10,167 nt of DNA, taken from contig JANYAB010000061.1 in NCBI GenBank assembly GCA_025355225.1, forward strand, positions 1 through 10,167. The letters run 5' to 3'. Shown here one piece after another: positions 5,854 through 10,167 of this stretch; position 1 is the stretch's first letter; each line of letters opens with the position of its first letter. This DNA is from Bacteroidota bacterium. GTDB lineage: Bacteria; Bacteroidota; Bacteroidia; Sphingobacteriales; Sphingobacteriaceae. The position numbers and the translations under genes are program-made. The notes beneath the pieces are model-generated. The model worked only from the letters and a program-made list of their open reading frames with translations, ran no database searches and had not been told where the DNA came from.

Positions 5854-7035
5854 CTAAAAGGTTTTAATTACCACACCCAATAGGGCTGCTGCAAGTATCA
5901 CAAAGGGCTCCTGTACTTTTCGGAAATAGATCAACGTCAGCATAGCAGCTACCGCAATGATGGCCGTCGGAATATCAACAATGGAGCGGATTGCAATTAT
6001 GATTACCGACCCAACCAGTGCCCCGATAACCGAGGCCGTAATGCCGTCGACAAAAGCTTTGATACTTTTATTTTTTGCAATCTTTTTAAAATAAGGGGCC
6101 AAAACAACTGTAAATAAAAAGCATGGAAGAAACGTAGCCCGCGCGGCAACTGGTGCTCCCGGAAATCCGGCTACAAGATAACCGATAAAACCAACTGTAA
6201 TAACTACGGGTCCCGGAGTTATCATTGCTACAGCCACGGCATCAACAAACTGGCTTTCCGACAACCATTTGTACTCCTGCACTACACCTGCATGCAGAAA
6301 AGGGACAATAGCCAGGCCGCTGCCAAAAACGAATGCCCCGGCTTTAGCAAAGAAGACAGCGATAGCGATCAACGTATCTTTTGAGTAATTCCAGAATCCA
6401 AATCCAGCAACTAATAGCACCGGTAAGTTAACGGGTCTTTTCAGCCACAAAGGCGGTGCCTTGATGAGCATGTAAATGAGTCCGGCGCCGATAAATAACA
6501 AAATTTGCTCCTGTTCGGTTAAAATGGTTATTACAATTGCAACGATATAAAATACCCAAAGCGGCCAGTTTGCTATAACTGCGGTCAGATTAATTTTGCC
6601 GACAGATTTTAAGGTAAGTTTATAAGCACTGATAGCAATAATGCCGATCACGGCGGCGCCAACACCATAAAAAACATTATGTATCCAGGCCAACCCGCTG
6701 TATTGCCGGTATGCCATGCCCAATAGAACTACCATAATGAAAGAGGGCATAACGAAAGCTAATCCGGTAAGCGTTGCCCCCAAAAGCCTGTAATGCACAA
6801 AACCTATATAAATCCCTAATTGGGCCGCCAACGGGCCCGGAGCAAGCTGCGCCAGGGCCAGGCCTTCCTTATATTCGTCCTCTGTTAGCCAGCGCTTTTG
6901 TTCTACCAGGTCACGATGCATATATCCTACTAAAGCAACCGGGCCGCCAAAGCCCCAGGTGCCTAATTTCAAAAAGTATATGGTGAGGTCGGCCAGCGAA
7001 TATCCAGGTTTTGTTGTGACTAATTGTTCTTCCAT
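5854..7035 (-). CDS. chrA: Chromate transporter ChrA, two-domain type
   Basis: This encodes a 393-residue inner-membrane protein of the CHR family, which exports chromate from the cytoplasm and so gives chromate resistance. It is the long form with two CHR domains, the usual length for that type. The N-terminal domain has the family words FGGP (29-32) and QLAPGP (63-68) followed by LAAQLGIYIG. The C-terminal domain repeats them as FGSGLAIVPFL (237-247) and ITPGPVVITVGFIGYL (272-287). About ten or more hydrophobic segments are evident, with a central charged break near 198-201 and 218-220 between the halves. The ATG at 7035 lies inside the end of the ChrB-domain gene (16-base overlap), suggesting translational coupling. 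The DUF1259 locus follows by 37 bases. No truncation or missing motif is seen. Confidence 0.95.
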   Translation of the reverse strand: MEEQLVTTKPGYSLADLTIYFLKLGTWGFGGPVALVGYMHRDLVEQKRWLTEDEYKEGLALAQLAPGPLAAQLGIYIGFVHYRLLGATLTGLAFVMPSFIMVVLLGMAYRQYSGLAWIHNVFYGVGAAVIGIIAISAYKLTLKSVGKINLTAVIANWPLWVFYIVAIVITILTEQEQILLFIGAGLIYMLIKAPPLWLKRPVNLPVLLVAGFGFWNYSKDTLIAIAVFFAKAGAFVFGSGLAIVPFLHAGVVQEYKWLSESQFVDAVAVAMITPGPVVITVGFIGYLVAGFPGAPVAARATFLPCFLFTVVLAPYFKKIAKNKSIKAFVDGITASVIGALVGSVIIIAIRSIVDIPTAIIAVAAMLTLIYFRKVQEPFVILAAALLGVVIKTF

Positions 7036-7469
7036 GTATGCCGCTCCTCCTGCACATACTTTGCCCAGCTATAAAGGGCGTCATAAACTTTCATGCCGAA
7101 GGCCAGCATTTCGTGGTCATCGGGGAAGTTATAGGAAAGCCCGGCCGAAATGGCCCAAAGCCCTGCCGCCTCTTGGGCAAGGTCAAAACGGTCCGTGTCG
7201 GCACCCCTGATGATCTCTGCCAATTGTAATAACACCTGGTCTGTTAAATGATGTTTTTTAAGGATATAATCGAAAGTACATCGATCTCCTTCGTGCGTGT
7301 ACTCCGCTCCTGGTATGTCATAGGGTATTGCATTCAAAGCGGTCGCCTTTTCGAAAACTTCTTCTTTCGGGACATAGATAAATTCCGCGTTTGTGTCCAC
7401 AAAATTTTTGATCAGCCAGGGGCAGGCAATGCGATCAATTTTTGGCCGTTCACGCGTAATCCATTTCAT
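7020..7469 (-). CDS. chrB: Stand-alone ChrB C-terminal domain protein
   Basis: This encodes a 149-residue protein made only of the ChrB C-terminal (Chrome_Resist) domain. Proteobacterial ChrB proteins are about twice as long, and their N-terminal part carries the reported chromate-responsive regulator role; that part is missing here. The visible family words are RERPKIDRIACPWLIKNFVD (7-26), the AEFIYVP strand (28-34), GAEYTHEGDRCTFD (54-67), the helical ADTDRFDLAQEAAGLWAIS stretch (90-108), and a Tyr/Trp-rich end. Cys16, His59 and Cys64 could bind a metal, an inference. No signal peptide is seen, so it is cytoplasmic. It overlaps chrA by 16 bases and is the first gene of the likely chrB-chrA-DUF1259 operon, 102 bases after the RND adaptor gene. 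Its exact role in chromate handling without the N-terminal domain is open. Confidence 0.9.
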   Translation of the reverse strand: MKWITRERPKIDRIACPWLIKNFVDTNAEFIYVPKEEVFEKATALNAIPYDIPGAEYTHEGDRCTFDYILKKHHLTDQVLLQLAEIIRGADTDRFDLAQEAAGLWAISAGLSYNFPDDHEMLAFGMKVYDALYSWAKYVQEERHTWKNN

Positions 7470-7473
7470 GATG

Positions 7474-7510
7474 TGCTGAAAATTTATACAATGGTATTAA
7501 TGTTTCAGCA
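7474..7510. promoter_or_regulatory. Inverted repeat just upstream of the chrB start
   Basis: TGCTGAAA (7474-7481) and TTTCAGCA (7503-7510) are perfect 8-base arms with a 21-base spacer. They begin 5 bases upstream of the chrB ATG (7469, minus strand). The element covers the place where a leader hairpin or a dimeric regulator site would act. Inside the spacer, on the minus strand, TACCATTG is one base off the Bacteroidota -7 word TAnnTTTG, but no good -33 partner is seen. An operator or 5'-UTR hairpin is inferred. Confidence 0.4.
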
Positions 7511-7533
7511 GCGAAAATAGAACGGATTTTACT

Positions 7534-7548
7534 AAATAGAAGCTATTT
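7534..7548. repeat. AT-rich hairpin between the RND and chromate units
   Basis: AAATAG (7534-7539) pairs with CTATTT (7543-7548) around a 3-base loop. It lies just past the end of the adaptor gene on the minus strand. It is too AT-rich and lacks a long T-run, so it is at best a weak terminator between the two units. Confidence 0.3.
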
Positions 7549-7571
7549 TACCTTTTGGAATTTATTTGAAC

Positions 7572-8657
7572 TTATGGTTTTACTTGCACGATTGTACCTT
7601 CCTTTAACTCTTCGTTAGCCTGAGCTACAATTTGATCGCCGACTTTTAAATCCCCGGAGATCTCGTTCTTATCCTTATTCGTAAACCCGGTTTTTACATC
7701 CACCCATTTCGTCTTCCCATTTTCAACTGTGATGACGAATTTACGTTCCTGCGTAGTGACCACGGCTTTGAACGGAATCATGAAACCATCCTTTGGTCGG
7801 CTAACAGGCAGCGTGATCTGTGCGAACATACCGGGCTTAAGCAGGCCGCCTGCGTTTGGGAACGTAAATTCCCAAATCTCGCTCCGCGTTTGTGGGTCAA
7901 TGGCATCCGATTTCCGGGCCAGTTTGGCTTTAAAAACCTGTCCGGGGTTCGCCGATACTGTAAAAGTGGCTTCATTGTCTTTTAATTTGGCAGCGTTGAA
8001 AGCTTCCGGCACGGCTACGTCTACCCTTAAAGAAGAATTATCCTCTACACTGAATAACATGGTCTTTCCGGCATTATCTACAAAATCCCCCTTAAATACG
8101 TTTCTTGCGGTTACCACCCCATTAAACGGTGACCGGATAACCAGGTAATCTTCTATTGCTTTGGTAGCTTGTGTTGCAGAGCGCGAAGCCTGGTAAACTG
8201 CGCTATCTGTCTTCATTTGATTACGGGCAATATCCAGTTCGTTATCAGCAACTGCACCAGGCACTTGAGCTGCCTTGAGTAACCTTAAATAAGTGGTCCT
8301 GCTGGTTTCATATTTTGCTTTCGCGCCCATGCTATTGCTTTGGCTTTGTGCCTGGGTAGCGTTTAATTCCGGCGCATCGAGGATACACAATATCTGTCCC
8401 TTTTTAACTTTGGAACCAATGTCCACTTTTACTTCCCGTACATATCCTGGAGTTCGTGCATAAATATTGGCGCGGTCAAAGGGAATGATCTCTCCTGTTA
8501 AATTGAGTTTATTGGAAACCGGCTCCAGTTTCAGCGTGATCAGTTTAACCGCAGGTTTTTCCGGCTCTCCCTGCGGAACAGCCTTTTCTGCCTGGTTGCC
8601 CCCGCAGGCTGCCAGCAGGCAAACCGGCAATAAGTAGATATATTTTATAGCTTTCAT
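7572..8657 (-). CDS. RND efflux periplasmic adaptor (membrane fusion lipoprotein)
   Basis: This encodes a 361-residue adaptor that links an inner-membrane RND pump to an outer-membrane channel. The signal peptide ends in LLAAC, so Cys18 is lipidated. The domain order is that of the HlyD/AcrA family: first half of the lipoyl domain (about 63-97, GYVREVKVDIGSKVKKGQIL); helical hairpin (about 98-168); second lipoyl half (169-203, YLVIRSPFNGVVTARNVFKGDFV); beta-barrel (about 208-283, ending LLKPGMFAQITLPV); membrane-proximal domain (about 290-361). No His- or Met-rich metal-binding stretch is seen, so nothing marks it as a heavy-metal (CusB-type) adaptor. Its ATG overlaps the stop of the permease gene as ATGA (8657-8654), a sign of coupled translation. 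The order permease then adaptor is the reverse of acrAB. The substrate is unknown. Confidence 0.93.
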   Translation of the reverse strand: MKAIKYIYLLPVCLLAACGGNQAEKAVPQGEPEKPAVKLITLKLEPVSNKLNLTGEIIPFDRANIYARTPGYVREVKVDIGSKVKKGQILCILDAPELNATQAQSQSNSMGAKAKYETSRTTYLRLLKAAQVPGAVADNELDIARNQMKTDSAVYQASRSATQATKAIEDYLVIRSPFNGVVTARNVFKGDFVDNAGKTMLFSVEDNSSLRVDVAVPEAFNAAKLKDNEATFTVSANPGQVFKAKLARKSDAIDPQTRSEIWEFTFPNAGGLLKPGMFAQITLPVSRPKDGFMIPFKAVVTTQERKFVITVENGKTKWVDVKTGFTNKDKNEISGDLKVGDQIVAQANEELKEGTIVQVKP

Positions 8658-10167
8658 GATTGATTTTCGATTAAGATATGGTACTTGCTTTGCGGATCAT
8701 CCGGGTCTAAAGAAATGAGAGGTACCGGGCGGTTTCCTATAGACGACTGATAAACCAATGGCAATAATACTAAACTGGAAAACATAGAAAAAAGCAGCCC
8801 GCCAATTACGGCAGTGCCTAATGGGGATGTTTGGTCAGCACCCTCACCCAGGCCTAAAGCCATTGGGATCATCCCGGCGATCATAGCGAAACTTGTCATT
8901 ACTATTGGCCTTATCCGGTCTTTTATACCGATTAGATAAGGCTCTTTAATTTTTTCCCTTCGATATTTTTCCGCCTGTGTAACAAACAGGATGGCATTAG
9001 CCACAGCTACGCCGATTGCCATGATGCAACCCATGTACGACTGTATATTCAGCGTTTTCCCGCAAATCCAAAGCAAAAGGAAACTGCCCGCTATTATACC
9101 GGGAATGATCGATATGACAACTAAGGATAGCCTGAAAGACTGGAAGTTTACGGCCAGCATCAGGAAAATCACCACAACTGCCAGTAAAATACCCTGCTGT
9201 AACTCCTGAAAAGTTTGAGCAAATACTTCCGCCTGTCCAGGTTGCTGTATTTTCATTCCTTCCGGCAGTTTTCCCGTGCCGGCTATGATCTTATCAATAT
9301 CACTGATGGCTCCCCCAAGCGCTTTTCCTTGTAAGTTCGCCGTAATGGTGATAAATCTTTTTTGATTCAGGCGGTCATATTCGCCCTCCACGTTACCCAT
9401 CTTCCAGGTGGCCACATCGCGCATGTAAACCTGTTTGCCATTGTTAGATTTCAATAAAATATTATCCACCTGTGCGGGGTCGCTCATAATGAATTCCGGA
9501 ACTTGCACCTGTACCTGGTAAGCAGTTCCTGCGGATTTATCCACCCAGTAATTGGGCTGTGTAAAACGGCTGGACGAAGTGGCGGTAGCCAAAGATTTAC
9601 CGGCCTCCTCGACGGTTAATCCTAATTGACCGAGCTTAACCCTGTCAAATTCAATTCGCATCCCAGGATAGCTTTGCGGTGCACTATAAGCGATGTCCCG
9701 GAGATAAGGCAAGGTCTTGAGACGTTCAACAAGTCTTTTTCCAAAAACCCTGTCTTGCGCCAGGTTTTTGCCTAACACCTGTATTTGCACCGGCGTGCTT
9801 GTGCCCTGGCTCATCACCTGGTCCACCAGGTCAGCGGGTTCAAAGGAGATATGGAGATCCGGCATTTGTTTAACGACCGCTTTGCGTAAGGTTTCTTTAA
9901 AATCATCTAGGTGAATACCTGAACCTCTGATAAAATTAACTTTCATTACCGCCTCCTCGGGGCCGCTCGACCATAAGTAAATGGCATTAATAGGATAAGT
10001 GGATGGCAACAGGCCAACATATGCAGACGATATGGCAATTTTGTTGCCGCCGGAAATGCTATCGATCAGGTGCAGCAGCTGTTTGGTCTTTGTTTCCGTG
10101 CGCTCGATCCGGCTGCCTTCCGGTAACCTTAACCTAACCTGGAACTGCCCGGTATCCACTTTTGGAA
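8654..10167 (-). CDS. RND efflux permease, C-terminal part (5' end outside window)
   Basis: The frame is open to the window edge; the bases before the GTG at 10159 still read in frame (Pro-Lys-Val-Asp-Thr-Gly), so the real start lies beyond 10167. About 503 residues are present, a little under half of a typical 1,040-1,080-residue pump. Counting from that Val codon as residue 1, visible parts are the second porter region (about 3-100 and 260-315), the second docking region (about 160-255), and five membrane helices (about 321-340, 345-366, 374-393, 417-437, 447-470), corresponding to helices 8-12 of AcrB. The helix-10 word is GVAVANAIL; where AcrB has the proton-relay Lys940, this protein has Ala387. 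That is known in several RND subgroups. RIRPIVMTSFAMIAGMIPMALGLGEG (415-440) is the usual helix-11 region. It overlaps the adaptor gene by 4 bases. The substrate cannot be read from this part. Confidence 0.93.
   Translation of the reverse strand, partial: PKVDTGQFQVRLRLPEGSRIERTETKTKQLLHLIDSISGGNKIAISSAYVGLLPSTYPINAIYLWSSGPEEAVMKVNFIRGSGIHLDDFKETLRKAVVKQMPDLHISFEPADLVDQVMSQGTSTPVQIQVLGKNLAQDRVFGKRLVERLKTLPYLRDIAYSAPQSYPGMRIEFDRVKLGQLGLTVEEAGKSLATATSSSRFTQPNYWVDKSAGTAYQVQVQVPEFIMSDPAQVDNILLKSNNGKQVYMRDVATWKMGNVEGEYDRLNQKRFITITANLQGKALGGAISDIDKIIAGTGKLPEGMKIQQPGQAEVFAQTFQELQQGILLAVVVIFLMLAVNFQSFRLSLVVISIIPGIIAGSFLLLWICGKTLNIQSYMGCIMAIGVAVANAILFVTQAEKYRREKIKEPYLIGIKDRIRPIVMTSFAMIAGMIPMALGLGEGADQTSPLGTAVIGGLLFSMFSSLVLLPLVYQSSIGNRPVPLISLDPDDPQSKYHILIENQS

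Noticed and set aside
1..10167. CRISPR array, tRNA or toxin-antitoxin module.
   Set aside because: No regularly spaced identical repeats, no cloverleaf with a T-arm word and no paired small genes were found.

Overview
The window looks like chromosome of a Bacteroidota bacterium, most likely of the Sphingobacteriaceae type (Mucilaginibacter/Pedobacter-like). The reasons are the two Gly/Tyr-rich exported proteins with a DUF6515-type tail, the relaxed lipoprotein signals, the Bacteroidota-style DUF1259 and short ChrB-domain proteins, weak ribosome binding sites, and intergenic DNA full of short inverted repeats. No tRNA, rRNA, CRISPR array or transposase gene was found. The genus is an inference.

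Left half (1-4800, genes on the + strand). A small lipoprotein gene (187-669) is followed by about 1.17 kb without a convincing gene (670-1835). That gap is not empty: it holds an inverted-repeat element at 793-931, a hairpin at 972-1011, a boxA-like site on the minus strand, and a 341-bp MITE-like nested repeat (1311-1651). Next come two tandem paralogues encoding exported glycine-rich proteins with a shared C-terminal region (1836-2546 and 2694-3839), the second closed by a clear rho-independent terminator. Then comes an OmpA-type lipoprotein with a glycine-zipper segment (4120-4800). All these products are predicted to be exported to the envelope.

Right half (4824-10167, all genes on the - strand, read right to left). 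An RND efflux permease, cut by the window edge, overlaps its periplasmic adaptor gene by 4 bases. After a 102-base gap comes a chromate cluster: a stand-alone ChrB C-terminal domain protein, the chromate transporter ChrA (overlapping by 16 bases), and a two-domain DUF1259 protein 37 bases further on. The right half therefore looks like two adjacent export units, one RND pump and one chromate-resistance unit.

The most notable observation is that the DUF1259 gene is interrupted by a single in-frame TGA. The TGA lies exactly between an intact twin-arginine-like signal peptide (40 codons) and the otherwise intact mature protein. The reading frame is preserved on both sides, so this is a nonsense change, not a frameshift. 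The second point of interest is the nested repeat element at 1311-1651. I see no clearly new defence or catalytic system here.
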